Positions 52,238 to 61,367 of a stretch of 64,000 nucleotides of DNA are shown here, one piece after another. The translations under genes were made by a program, and so were the position numbers. The notes beneath the pieces are model-generated. The model was not told the origin of the DNA, made no database searches, and saw only the letters and a list, made by a program, of their open reading frames with translations. The stretch's first letter is position 1, and each line of letters opens with the position of its first letter. The stretch is from DASVBE01 sp963770375 (GTDB taxonomy: Bacteria > Actinomycetota > Actinomycetes > Streptosporangiales > Streptosporangiaceae), in contig CAVYPM010000017.1 of NCBI GenBank assembly GCA_963770375.1, positions 124,001 through 188,000 on the forward strand, written 5' to 3'.

Positions 52238-53166
52238 GCCAGCCGGGCGGGCTCGGCCAGCCGCAGCCCGCGGGCCCAGGCCGCGGCCGCCATCGGCCGC
52301 TTCCCGTGCGGCTGCACCTCGCCCAGCTCGACCGGGGAAGAGCCGGTCCCGACCAGTACCCGGGACCGCTCGATCGCCAGCTCGCCGGGGGCCAGCGGCG
52401 CGCCGTCCCCGGCGTCCAGGCTGGCCAGCGGGCCCAGCTTGAGGCGGGAGCCGGCCAGCTCGGTCCACGCGCCGGGCTGCGGGGTGCAGCCGCGGATCTG
52501 GCGGCCGATCGCCAGGGCCGGGTGGTCCCAGCTGACCCGGGCCTGCTCGGGGGTGACCTTCGGGGCCAGGCTGACCCCGTCCGCGGGCTGCTCCCTGGCC
52601 TCCAGCGCGCCGGACTCGATCCCGTCCAGGGTGGCCACCAGCAGGCCCGCGCCGGAGGCGGCCAGCCGGCCCAGCAGCGTGCCCGCGGTGTCGTCGTCCC
52701 GCACCGGCTCGGTGACCATGCCGTACACCGGGCCCGCGTCCAGCTCGCGGACCAGCCGGAAGGTGGTCGCGCCGGTGATGTCGTCGCCGGCCATGATCGC
52801 GCGCTGGACCGGCGCCGCGCCGCGCCACGCGGGCAGCAGCGAGAAGTGCAGGTTCACCCAGCCGTGCGCGGGGATGGCCAGGACCTCGTCCGGGATCAGC
52901 GCGCCGTAGGCGGTGATCGCGCAGCAGTCCGGCGCCAGCTCGCGCAGCCGGGTCAGGAACTCCGGGTCACGGACCCGGCGCGGCTTGAGCACCTCCAGGC
53001 CCGCGCGCTCGGCGACCTCGGCCACCGGGCTGGCCACGGTCCGCAGCCCCCGCCCGGCCGGCGCGTCCGGGCGGGTCACCACCGCGGCCACCTCGTGCCG
53101 GGATTCCAGCAGCGCGGTCAGTGACGCCACCGCGGCGGCTGGGGTCCCGGCGAACACCAGGCGCAT
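52234..53166 (-). CDS. fmt: Methionyl-tRNA formyltransferase
   Basis: Formylates initiator Met-tRNA using 10-formyltetrahydrofolate. Family marks over 310 residues: MRLVFAGTPAAAVASLTALL, ITAYGALIPDEVLAIPAHG, WVNLHFSLLPAWRGAAPVQR with the catalytic Asn-His, and ATTFRLVRELDAGPVYGM. The C-terminal OB-like tRNA-binding domain is shorter in its conserved part but present. Placed between def and rsmB with overlaps, the classic def-fmt-rsmB order. Confidence 0.96.
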   Translation of the reverse strand: MRLVFAGTPAAAVASLTALLESRHEVAAVVTRPDAPAGRGLRTVASPVAEVAERAGLEVLKPRRVRDPEFLTRLRELAPDCCAITAYGALIPDEVLAIPAHGWVNLHFSLLPAWRGAAPVQRAIMAGDDITGATTFRLVRELDAGPVYGMVTEPVRDDDTAGTLLGRLAASGAGLLVATLDGIESGALEAREQPADGVSLAPKVTPEQARVSWDHPALAIGRQIRGCTPQPGAWTELAGSRLKLGPLASLDAGDGAPLAPGELAIERSRVLVGTGSSPVELGEVQPHGKRPMAAAAWARGLRLAEPARLA

Positions 53167-53169
53167 GGG

Positions 53170-53715
53170 CTACAGGGCCTTGCCGTAGGTCGCGTGCGGG
53201 GAAGCCTTGATCACCGGGACCGGCTCGCCCCACCACTCAGCGGACCGTATCTCCTTCATCGCGAGCTTGCGCTGCGCCGGGTCCAGCCTGTCGATGAACA
53301 GCACGCCGTCCAGGTGGTCGGTCTCGTGCTGCACGCACCGGGCCAGGTGACCGGTTCCTTCCAGGGTTACCGGCTCCCCGTGCATGTTGAAGCCGGCCGC
53401 GACCACGCCGTACGAGCGCGCGGTCGGGTAGGCCAGGCCGGGGAACGACAGGCAGCCCTCGTCGTCGGTCTCCTGCTCATCGGACAGGTCGAGCGACGGG
53501 TTGATCAGATGCCCGAGCTCGTCGTCGATGTAGTAGGTGAAGACCCGCAGGCCGACGCCGATCTGCGGGGCGGCCAGGCCGACGCCGGGCGCCTCCATCA
53601 TCGTGTCGGTGAGGTCCTTGACCAGCCGGCGCAGCTCGGCGTCGAAGTCGCGGACCGGCTCGGCCGGGGTCCGCAGCACGGGGTCGCCAAACAGGCGGAT
53701 GGGCTTGACGCTCAA
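53170..53715 (-). CDS. def: Peptide deformylase
   Basis: Iron-type metalloenzyme removing formyl from nascent N-termini. Three motifs are intact in 181 residues: GVGLAAPQIGV, EGCLSFPGL (metal Cys; EGCLS) and the metal-binding HETDHLDGVLF. The N-terminus MSVKPIRLFGDPVLRTPAEP is typical of actinobacteria. It ends 3 bp before fmt begins. Confidence 0.96.
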   Translation of the reverse strand: MSVKPIRLFGDPVLRTPAEPVRDFDAELRRLVKDLTDTMMEAPGVGLAAPQIGVGLRVFTYYIDDELGHLINPSLDLSDEQETDDEGCLSFPGLAYPTARSYGVVAAGFNMHGEPVTLEGTGHLARCVQHETDHLDGVLFIDRLDPAQRKLAMKEIRSAEWWGEPVPVIKASPHATYGKAL

Positions 53716-53763
53716 CAGGCTTCCCTTTCACCCAGCGGCAGCAGGCGGCTGCCACCGAAGAGT

Positions 53764-55220
53764 CTATGAACTCCGGCTGCCCGGGGCGGCCACCGGCGAC
53801 CGGGCCTTGAACGCGGCCTTGCGCGCGGCCCTGGCCACCGACGGCTCGGGATGATGGTTGGACAGCGCGGTCAGCAGGTCGGTCACCGCGGGATGGCTGA
53901 CCTCCCACAGCCCGGCCACGATCTCGGCCTGGGTCTCCGGGGGCAGCTCGGGCAGCAGCTCGGCCACCACGTCCCGCGGGTCGGCCTCCTCCAGCAGCCC
54001 GGCGCCGAGGTCGACCAGCAGCCAGGTCCGGTCCTCAGGACCCAGCTCGGCGGCCTCACCGTGCTCGTGCAGCCAGACCGCGGCGTGCGCGCGCAGCACC
54101 GGCTCGGCCAGGGCGGCGCGGATCGCGGGGACGGCGTCGGCGCCGATCCGGTCCAGGACGGCGAACGCCGCGCCACGGAGACCCGGGGTGCCGCCGCGGG
54201 CCGCCGCGATCAGCTCGGCGGCGGCCTGGGCCGGGGTCCTGGCGCCCAGCCAGGCGGCGATCTCGCTTTCGCCGTCCTCGGCGTCGCAGCTGGCCAGCGC
54301 GGCCAGCAGGCCGGGCGCGCCGTCCCGGCCGCGGTTGCCGAGGACCGGGACGTGCCAGCCCTGCGCCCGGAGGCGGCGGTGCACGCCCCACACGCCCAGC
54401 GGGGACAGCGCCACGGTCAGCCCGCCGGCCTGCTCGTCCTCGTCGGTGCCGAGCTCGACCACGCCGAGGTCGGCCAGGGCCTCCAGGGCCCAGGACAGGA
54501 CGGCGGCCTGGTCCGGGCCGGCCGCGCCCGTGCTGGGGGCATCAGTGCCTGGGGCGCCCGTGCTCGGGGCGCCCGTGCTTGGCGCCGTGCTGGGGCGCCA
54601 GTGCTTGGGGCGTCAGCGCTTGCGGCGTCCGGGGGCGGGGTGGCGGCGCCGGTCAGGCCGGCTGCGCGCCAGGTGCCCGCCGCGGCGGCGTGGGCGTCGA
54701 ACAGGCTCTCCATCCGGACCGGGCCGCCGACCGTGTACAGCGCGGTGGCGAGCCCGTCCAGGTCGTCCGCGTCGAGCATGACCTCGAGCGCGCCGTACCA
54801 GGCGGCGAGGACCTCCTCGGCGTCGCCGGACTCCAGGATGCCCGGGCCCGGCGGCTGCGGGCGGCCCTGCTGGGGCACCATGCCGGTGGCCACCGCGACC
54901 CGCCAGGCGGCGTCCACCTCGCCCGGGGTCAGCTCCAGGTCGGCTGCGGCCGCGGCGGCGTCCGGCAGCAGCACGCTGCCCGCGGCCAGCCCGCGGCCGG
55001 TCTCGGCCCAGCGGGCCAGGTCCCGCGCGGCCCGCAGCAGCGGCGCTACCCGGGCAGCGTGGGCAAGTTCCTCTCGGGGGGCCAGCCGGACCGGGGGCAG
55101 CCGGGGATTGTCGTCCCGGCGGCCACGCGCGGCGGGGCCGGCACTGACCGCGTCATCCGCTGCCGCGCGGGCCTGGGGCAGGCTGCCGCGCGTACTCGGG
55201 GTTCTTCGGGTGTTGGCCAC
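53764..55220 (-). pseudogene. Unrecognised alpha-helical protein, frameshift near 54590
   Basis: Two overlapping frames make one protein of about 485 residues. The N-terminal half (start near 55220) is helical (LLRAARDLARWAETGRGLAA, AWRVAVATGMVPQQGRPQPP, AWYGALEVMLDADDLDGLAT). It breaks in a run of APSTG repeats (a 15-bp tandem repeat near 54545-54610). The C-terminal half resumes with VLSWALEALADLGVVELGTD and continues as a chain of short helices like HEAT repeats (AVPAIRAALAEPVLRAHAAV, ETQAEIVAGLWEVSHPAVTD). I do not recognise the family. It stands between priA and def on the same strand. One missing base in GCCCCAGCACGG restores the frame. Confidence 0.65.
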
Positions 55221-55347
55221 CTGAGCAACCCTAAGGCCTCCAGCCGCGTAGTCAGATCAGCTCAGCGCGGTCTACATATCCCCGGAGCCGGGATACCCCC
55301 TATTTACCAGGGCTGGAGACTGGGTTTGCAGTCAGCCGATGACCTGG

Positions 55348-57968
55348 CTAAATCAGCTCGGCTGGGTCCAGCTGGACCCGGATCACCTCGGTGTCCTTGC
55401 GGGCGCTGCGCAGCGACTGGGCCGCGTGCAGGCTGGCCGCAAGGACCGCGCCGTCCTTGCGGGGGACGCGGATCAGGGCGCGAACCTGCGCGTCCCTGGG
55501 GGCCGGAAGGTCAGGCTGGCCATCGGCGGCCGGGTGACGGCCGTCTGCGGGCGCCGCGGGGCGCGCGGTGACCGGGACGGGACCCAGGACCTCGGCGTAC
55601 GGCGGGAGGCTGGCCGCGGCGATCATGTCGCGGACGGCGGGCTCGGCTCCGGTCAGCGACGCCATCCGGACGGTGGGCGGGAAGCGGAGCTCGGCACGTT
55701 CGGCCAGTTCCCGCTCGGCGTGGGTGACCGGGTCCCAGCGGAGCAGGGCCTGCACCGCGGGCAGCCCGGCGTCGGCCACCACGACCACGGTGCCGCCCTC
55801 GGCCGCGGGCTGGACCAGCGCGGCGGCGTTCATCCAGCGGCGCAGCGCCTCCTCGGCGGCGCGCAGGCTGGGCCGGCCGAGCAGCACCCAGCCGTCGAGC
55901 AGGACCGCGGCGGCGTAGCCGTTCGCGGCGCGCGGCTCAGCGCCCGGGGTGGCCACCACCACAGCCGGGTCGGCGGGCACCTCGTGCAGGACGCCGCTGC
56001 GGCCCGAGGTGCGGACCGGCACCGAGGGGAAGGCCCGGCCGAGTTCCTCCGCGGTCCGGCCGGCGCCGGTGACGATGGCGCGGAGCCCGGCGTGCCCGCA
56101 GTGCTGGCAGACCCGGCTGGGCGCGACCCGCCCGCACCACCGGCAGACCGGCGCGGCCGCGGCGCCGGCCAGCGCCAGCGGGCCGCCGCAGGACGCGCAC
56201 CGGGCTGGCGCCCGGCACCGTTCGCAGGCCACCGCGACCAGGTAGCCGCGGCGCGGCACCTGGAACAAGACGGGGCCGCGGGCCAGTGCGTCCCTGACGG
56301 TGCGCAGCGCGAGGCCAGGGATGCGGGCGGAGCGGGCCGCCTGGTCCCGGGCCAGCTCCCGGTCCTGCCCGGCCGGGGTGATGGCGGGCGCGAAACGCCG
56401 CACCGTAGCCCGGTCGGCGCCCAGCGGATGGGCCCAGCCCCCGCTGACCAGCTGGGTCGCCTCGGCGGTGCGGGCGAACCCGCCGATCAGCGCGGCCGCG
56501 CCGGCCCGGTGCGCGCGGAGCGCGAGCACCTCCCTGGCGTGCGGGTAGGGGGCTCTCGGCTCGGCGTGCAGGTCGTCCCCGTCGTCCCAGAGCACGACAA
56601 GCCCCAGGTTGTGCACGGGCGCGAACATCGCGGACCGGGTGCCGGCGACCACCGTGGCCGTGCCGCGCAGCCCGGCCAGCCACCGCCGGTACCGCTCAGC
56701 AGGCCCAAGCTCCGCCGAAAGGCAGCTATGCGGGATCACACCGGCCGGCCCACCGCCCGGCGCGCCCGCGCGAGCTGAGTCAGCATCGCCGGGCCCGCCG
56801 CCCGGCGCGCCGCCGGGGCCAGCAGCCACCTGGGGCCAGCACCGCCGGAACCAGCACCGCCGGGGCCAGTCCCGCTGGGCCGCCCGGCGCGCCCGCGCGA
56901 GCTGAGCCAGCGCCCTCGGGCCCGACGCCCAGCGCGCCGTCTAGGTCAGCACCACTGGGGCCAGCACCGCCGGAACCAGCGCTGCCAGGACCAGTCCCGC
57001 TAGGCCCACCGCCCGGCGCGACCGCGCGAGCTGAGCCAGCGCCCTCGGGCCCGACGCCCAGCGCGCCGTCTAGACCAGCACCGCCGGCGCCCAGCACCGC
57101 CGGGGCCAGTCCCGCTAAGCCCGACGCCCGGCGCGACCGCGCGAGCTGAGCCAGCGCCCTCGGGCCCGGCGCCCGGCGCGCCGTCTGGGCCAGCACCGCC
57201 GGGGCCAGCGCCGGGCGCGGCGGCGCCGGGCGGGCTGCCGCCAGGCGGCCCGCTGCCTGGCGTGCCAGCGCCGGATGGCCTGGCGGGCAGCGCGGCCAGC
57301 GCGGTGTGGACCGCGTCGAGGTCACGGCGGTCAGGGACCACGATCAGGGTCCCCCGCCCGGACGCGGCGGTGGCCGCCGCGGCCAGGGCGATCTCTGTGG
57401 GCCAGTCCGGCCCCGGCAGCGCGTTCCACACCGCCCGCGGCGACCGCCCGCCGGCCAGCGCGGCCAGGAACGACGGCCCGGCCGGATACCGCTCCCAGGG
57501 TCCCGGCGCGGGCGCGGGCGGCAGGGTCTCCCCCGCGTCCGCGCCCGTGTTCGCAACCGCCTCGGGGGCGGCCTTCTCGGCGCGGGCGTGGCGGGGCGGG
57601 ATGGCCAGCCGCAGGACGTCGGCCAGGGTTCCGCCGTAGCGGTCGGCGACGGCCCGGGCCAGCCCGGCGGCCTCGGCGGTGAGGACCGGCTCGGGCGAGA
57701 TCACCCGTTCGAGGAAGGCCAGCGTGCCCTGATGGTCGCTGGCCTCGGCCCGTTCCAGCAGGTAGCCGCCGGTCAGCCGGCCGGCGAAGCGGACCCGGAC
57801 CCGGCAGCCGGGCACCGCGGCCTCGTCCAGCGTCGCGGGCACGAGGTAGTCGAACGGCCGGTCCAGGTGGGCCAGCGGCACGTCCACGGCGACCCGGGCC
57901 ACCGGCAGCTTCTCCGCCGCGGGCGGCCGCCGGGACGTGCGCGCAGGCCGCGCGGCTGGACTGGGCAC
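55348..57968 (-). pseudogene. priA: Primosomal protein N' (PriA), expanded repeat and frameshifts
   Basis: Replication restart protein. Part one (57968 down to about 57200) holds the 3'BD and winged-helix regions (VARVAVDVPLAHLDRPFDYL, GYLLERAEASDHQGTLAFLE) and the first helicase-like lobe (IVVPDRRDLDAVHTALAALP). Part two (about 56760 to 55348) holds the second half with the zinc-binding region (CERCRAPARCASCGGPLAL, VCRWCGRVAPSRVCQHCG; paired Cys intact) and the C-terminal domain. Canonical helicase Walker motifs are poor, as in other actinobacterial PriA. Between them lies a Gly/Ala/Pro-rich stretch built from 115-129-bp repeats (56760-57210), which shifts the frame twice because unit lengths are not all multiples of three. 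PriA is important for growth, so at least one frameshift is likely an artefact. Confidence 0.83.
56760..57210 (-). repeat. Minisatellite inside priA (units of 115-129 bp)
   Basis: The anchor GAGCTGAGYCAGC occurs at 56772, 56899, 57028 and 57143, i.e. at intervals of 127, 129 and 115 bp, with long stretches of identity between units (GCGCCCTCGGGCCCG, CAGCGCGCCGTCTAG). On the minus strand a unit reads GPEGAGSARA with neighbouring Gly/Ala/Pro sequence. Only the 129-bp interval keeps the reading frame. Confidence 0.8.
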
Positions 57969-58148
57969 GGTTCTGTCCTACCAGAGGCCACTACCCGGCG
58001 TGCCACGGCAGCCAGCCGCGCTGGTCACGACCCGGCTGCGCCCCACCGCGGAGCCCGTCCTGCCCGCCGCGCAAACCCGGCCGCCCTGCCGCACAGCCCA
58101 GCCGCCTGCCACCGCATGCCGGGCCAGCCCAGCCACCGACCGTCGGTC

Positions 58149-58210
58149 TGTGCGTGCGCACGCACATAACTAATGACAGTCAGGAGATATGTGCGTGCGC
58201 ACGCACATAT
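58149..58210. repeat. Two alternating pyrimidine-purine palindromes
   Basis: TGTGCGTGCGCACGCACA (58149-58166) and ATATGTGCGTGCGCACGCAC(ATAT) (58187-58210) are perfect palindromes sharing an 18-bp core, centred 41 bp apart. The core strictly alternates pyrimidine and purine, which favours Z-DNA or cruciform formation under supercoiling. They lie 180-240 bp upstream of priA in a 570-bp spacer that contains no gene. Confidence 0.85.
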
Positions 58211-58346
58211 TGGGCGTGCCACGGGCTGCGGCCGGGGCCGGGCCGGGCCGTGGCGTGCGCACGGGCCGGGCCGGGCGGGCACGGGCGGGCCGGGGCGGCC
58301 CAGCACGGCCCCGCCAGCCTCACCCGCCGCACCACGGGCCCCATCC

Positions 58347-58404
58347 TCAGCGTTTCCCGATCAGCGAATCTTGATCTGGAAACGCTGATCTAGATTCGCT
58401 GATC
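58347..58404. repeat. Interleaved inverted repeats between metK and priA
   Basis: Two perfect inverted repeats overlap in A-B-A'-B' order. TCAGCGTTTCC (58347-58357) pairs with GGAAACGCTGA (58378-58388); GATCAGCGAATCT (58359-58371) pairs with AGATTCGCTGATC (58392-58404). They cannot both form as simple hairpins, so the RNA either switches or makes a pseudoknot. The B arms resemble the metK terminator palindrome at 58490-58527. Confidence 0.75.
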
Positions 58405-58489
58405 AGCCGGGAGAGGCACGCGCGGGCACGCGCCAGGTGAGTCGCCCGGCAGCCCGGGACCCGCGCCGCAGATCCCGTAATCCATAAAT

Positions 58490-58527
58490 CTTAATCAACG
58501 AACCTTGATCAAGATTCGTTGATCAAG
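58490..58527 (-). terminator. metK terminator palindrome
   Basis: A 38-bp near-perfect palindrome, CTTAATCAACGAAC / CTTGATCAAG / ATTCGTTGATCAAG, with only two mismatched pairs, 12 bp after the metK stop. AT-rich compared with its surroundings. It shares GATCARCGAATCTTGATC with the inverted repeat at 58359-58404. Its position suggests transcription termination after metK. Confidence 0.65.
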
Positions 58528-58538
58528 GGCGCGGCTGG

Positions 58539-59738
58539 CTACAGGCCGACGGCGGCGCGCAGGGCGTCGACGCGGTCGGTCCGCTCCCAGGAGAACGTCG
58601 GCTCCTCCCGGCCGAAGTGGCCGAACGACGCCGTCGGCGAGTAGATCGGCCGGAGAAGCTGCAGGTCCCTGATGATCGCGGCCGGCCGCAGGTCGAAGAC
58701 CTTGAGCACCGCTTCCTGGATCTGCTCCACCGGCGCGTGCTCGGTACCGAAGCACTCCACGAACAGCCCGACCGGCTTGGCCTTGCCGATCGCGTACGCG
58801 ACCTGGGTCTCGCAGCGGTCGGCCAGGCCGGCCGCGACCACGTTCTTGGCCACCCAGCGCATCGCGTACGCGGCGCTGCGGTCCACCTTGGAGGGGTCCT
58901 TGCCGGAGAACGCGCCGCCGCCGTGGCGGGCCATGCCGCCGTAGGTGTCGATGATGATCTTGCGGCCGGTCAGGCCGGCGTCGCCCATCGGCCCGCCCAC
59001 CTCGAACCGGCCGGTCGGGTTGACCAGCAGGCGGTAGCGCGCGGTGTCCAGCTCGATGCCCAGGCTGGCCAGCACCGGCTCGACCACGTGCTCGCGGACG
59101 TCCGGGGTGAGCAGCCCGTCCAGGTCGATGGACGGGGCGTGCTGGGTGGACACCACGACCGTGTCGAGACGGACCGGGCGGATGCCGTCGTACTCGATGG
59201 TGACCTGGGTCTTGCCGTCCGGGCGCAGGTAGGGCACGGTGCCGTCACGCCGGATAACCGACATCTGCCGGGACAGCCGGTGCGCCAGCATGATCGGCAG
59301 CGGCATGAGCTCGGGGGTCTCCTGGCAGGCGTAGCCGAACATCATGCCCTGGTCGCCCGCGCCCTGGCGGTCGAGCTCGTCGGCGCCCTCGCCGGCCCGG
59401 TGCTCGAACGCGTGGCTCACGCCCTGGGCGATGTCCGGGGACTGCGACCCGATCGACACCGATACGCCGCAGGACGCGCCGTCGAAGCCCTTGGCCGAGG
59501 AGTCGTAGCCGATGTCGAGGATTTTCTCCCGGATGATGTCCGGGATGTCGACATAGGTCTCAGTGGTCACCTCGCCGGCGACGTGCACCTGGCCCGTGGT
59601 GATCATTGTCTCGACCGCAACCCGGCTGTTCGGGTCGCCGTCCAGCATGGCGTCCAGAATCGCGTCGCTGATCTGGTCAGCGATCTTGTCCGGATGCCCT
59701 TCCGTGACGGATTCCGAGGTGAATAGACGACCGGCCAC
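58539..59738 (-). CDS. metK: S-adenosylmethionine synthase
   Basis: Makes SAM from methionine and ATP. The 399 residues contain RLFTSESVTEGHPDKIADQI, DQGMMFGYACQETPELMPLP, the second signature GGGAFSGKDPSKVDRSAAY and FSWERTDRVDALRA at the end. I chose GTG 59738 because GAGG stands just upstream and the product begins at the family position; an in-frame GTG at 59750 is possible. In the row coaBC-metK-priA as in other actinobacteria. Confidence 0.96.
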   Translation of the reverse strand: MAGRLFTSESVTEGHPDKIADQISDAILDAMLDGDPNSRVAVETMITTGQVHVAGEVTTETYVDIPDIIREKILDIGYDSSAKGFDGASCGVSVSIGSQSPDIAQGVSHAFEHRAGEGADELDRQGAGDQGMMFGYACQETPELMPLPIMLAHRLSRQMSVIRRDGTVPYLRPDGKTQVTIEYDGIRPVRLDTVVVSTQHAPSIDLDGLLTPDVREHVVEPVLASLGIELDTARYRLLVNPTGRFEVGGPMGDAGLTGRKIIIDTYGGMARHGGGAFSGKDPSKVDRSAAYAMRWVAKNVVAAGLADRCETQVAYAIGKAKPVGLFVECFGTEHAPVEQIQEAVLKVFDLRPAAIIRDLQLLRPIYSPTASFGHFGREEPTFSWERTDRVDALRAAVGL

Positions 59739-59803
59739 CTGACTCCTCACATTTCCCTGGTCGGGGACCCGCTGAGTTTAGCCGCCCCCGCCAGCCCCGC
59801 TGG

Positions 59804-61021
59804 TCAGCCAGGTAGCCGCGCGGCGACCGCGTCCCAGATGAAGTCCGCCAGGACTTCCTTCGGGCCACGCGGCACGTCGATGCGTCCCCCGTCCGCAGCA
59901 AGGATAACCGCGGCGTTGTCGGATGTGCCGAACGCCAGGCCCCCGCCCACCTGGTTGACCACCAGCAGATCACAGCCCTTGGCGGCCAGCTTGGCCTGCC
60001 CGTTGGCCAGCAGGTCGCCGGTTTCCGCGGCGAACCCCACGATGACCTGCCCGGCCCGCCGGGCGGGCCCGGCCAGCTCGCGCAGGATGTCCGGGTTCTC
60101 GGCCAGCTCGATTGGCTCCGGCGCCCCGCCGGTCTTCTTCAGTTTGGTGCCGGCCCTCGCGGCCGGCCGGTAGTCGGCAACCGCCGCGGCCATCACGACC
60201 GCATCCGCGCCGGGCGACACGTCCAGCATCGCTTCCCGGAGTTCGGCCGCGGAAACGACCCGCAGCACACGGGCGCCGGCCGGGTCGGCCAGCGCGGTGT
60301 TGGCCGCGACCAGGGTGACCTTGGCCCCGCGCGCGGCCGCGGTAGCGGCCAGCTCGTAGCCCTGCCGCCCGGACGACCAGTTGCCGAGGAACCGGACCGG
60401 GTCCAGCTCCTCCCTGGTCCCCCCGGCCGAGACCACGACCTGGCGGCCGGTCAGGTCCGCCGCCAGCCCCGCGGCGCCGCGGGCCAGCAGGCGGTTCGCG
60501 ACCCGGAACAGCTCGGCCGGGTCCGGCAGCCGCCCGGGGCCGCTGTCGGCGCCGGTGAGCCGCCCCGCGGCCGGGTCGAGCACCACCGCTCCACGCGAAC
60601 GCAGCGTGGCCACGGCCGCCTGGGTCGCGGCGTGCTCCCACATCTCGGTGTGCATGGCCGGGGCGAACACCACCGGGCAGCGGGCGGTGAGCAGGACGGC
60701 GGTCAGCAGGTCGCCGGACATCCCGGCGGCCGCCCGGGCCAGCAGGTCAGCAGTGGCCGGCGCCACAAAGACAAGATCGGCTTCCTGGCCGAGCCGGACG
60801 TGCGGCACCTCGTGCACGTTTTCCCACGGGGTGACGGTTACCGGCTGGCCGGACAGCGCGGCCCAGGTGGGCTCGCCGACGAAGCGGAGCGCGTCCGGGG
60901 TCGGCACCACCCGGACCTGATGGCCGCTCTCGGTGAGCAGGCGGAGCAGCTCGCACGCCTTGTAGGCGGCGATGCCCGCACTGACGCCCAGGATGATGCG
61001 CACGGGCCGGCCCGGCGGCAA
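59804..61021 (-). CDS. coaBC: CoaBC: phosphopantothenoylcysteine decarboxylase / synthetase
   Basis: Two steps of coenzyme A synthesis in one protein of 405 residues. The N-terminal CoaC flavoprotein domain has RIILGVSAGIAAYKACELLR, FVAPATADLLARAAAGMSGD, APAMHTEMWEHAATQ and the active-site Cys-type region. The C-terminal CoaB domain has GRQVVVSAGGTREELDPVRF, SSGRQGYELAATAAARGAKV and AVADYRPAARAGTKLKK with the nucleotide site. TTG 61021 or GTG 61003 could start it. It begins 15 bp after rpoZ ends. Confidence 0.94.
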   Translation of the reverse strand: MPPGRPVRIILGVSAGIAAYKACELLRLLTESGHQVRVVPTPDALRFVGEPTWAALSGQPVTVTPWENVHEVPHVRLGQEADLVFVAPATADLLARAAAGMSGDLLTAVLLTARCPVVFAPAMHTEMWEHAATQAAVATLRSRGAVVLDPAAGRLTGADSGPGRLPDPAELFRVANRLLARGAAGLAADLTGRQVVVSAGGTREELDPVRFLGNWSSGRQGYELAATAAARGAKVTLVAANTALADPAGARVLRVVSAAELREAMLDVSPGADAVVMAAAVADYRPAARAGTKLKKTGGAPEPIELAENPDILRELAGPARRAGQVIVGFAAETGDLLANGQAKLAAKGCDLLVVNQVGGGLAFGTSDNAAVILAADGGRIDVPRGPKEVLADFIWDAVAARLPG

Positions 61022-61035
61022 AGCTGCGGCGCGGA

Positions 61036-61317
61036 TCAGGCCGCGGGCGTGGTGCCGGTGCCCTCGATCTGCTCGGCGCTCAGCAGCCGCTCGCTGATCT
61101 CACGCAGCGCGATGGACAGCGGCTTCTCCTGGACCCGGGTCTCCACCAGCGGGCCGACGTACTCCAGCATGCCCTCGCCGAGCTGGGCGAAGTATGCGTT
61201 GATCTGCCGCGCCCGCTTGGAGGCCATGATGACCAGGCCGTACTTGCTGTCGACGACGTTCAGCAGGTCGTCGATGGGCGGGTTGATGATGCCTTCCGGG
61301 GAAGAAGTGCCTGCCAC
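61036..61317 (-). CDS. rpoZ: RNA polymerase omega subunit
   Basis: Small core subunit (93 residues) assisting assembly of beta-prime. It has GIINPPIDDLLNVVDSKYGL, IMASKRARQINAYFAQLGEG and the C-terminal SIALREISERLL. GTG 61317 follows GGAAGG by six bases, giving the typical VAGTSSPEG start; the frame continues upstream to 61347. Between gmk and coaBC, the usual order. Confidence 0.94.
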   Translation of the reverse strand: MAGTSSPEGIINPPIDDLLNVVDSKYGLVIMASKRARQINAYFAQLGEGMLEYVGPLVETRVQEKPLSIALREISERLLSAEQIEGTGTTPAA

Positions 61318-61367
61318 GTTGAGCCTTCCGGATTGGGACCACGGCATACCGCGTCAGCGGCGCCGCG

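Noticed and set aside
57969..58538. SAM riboswitch near metK
   Set aside because: The palindromes lie downstream of metK, and none matches a known SAM aptamer; the metK leader itself is only 65 bp.
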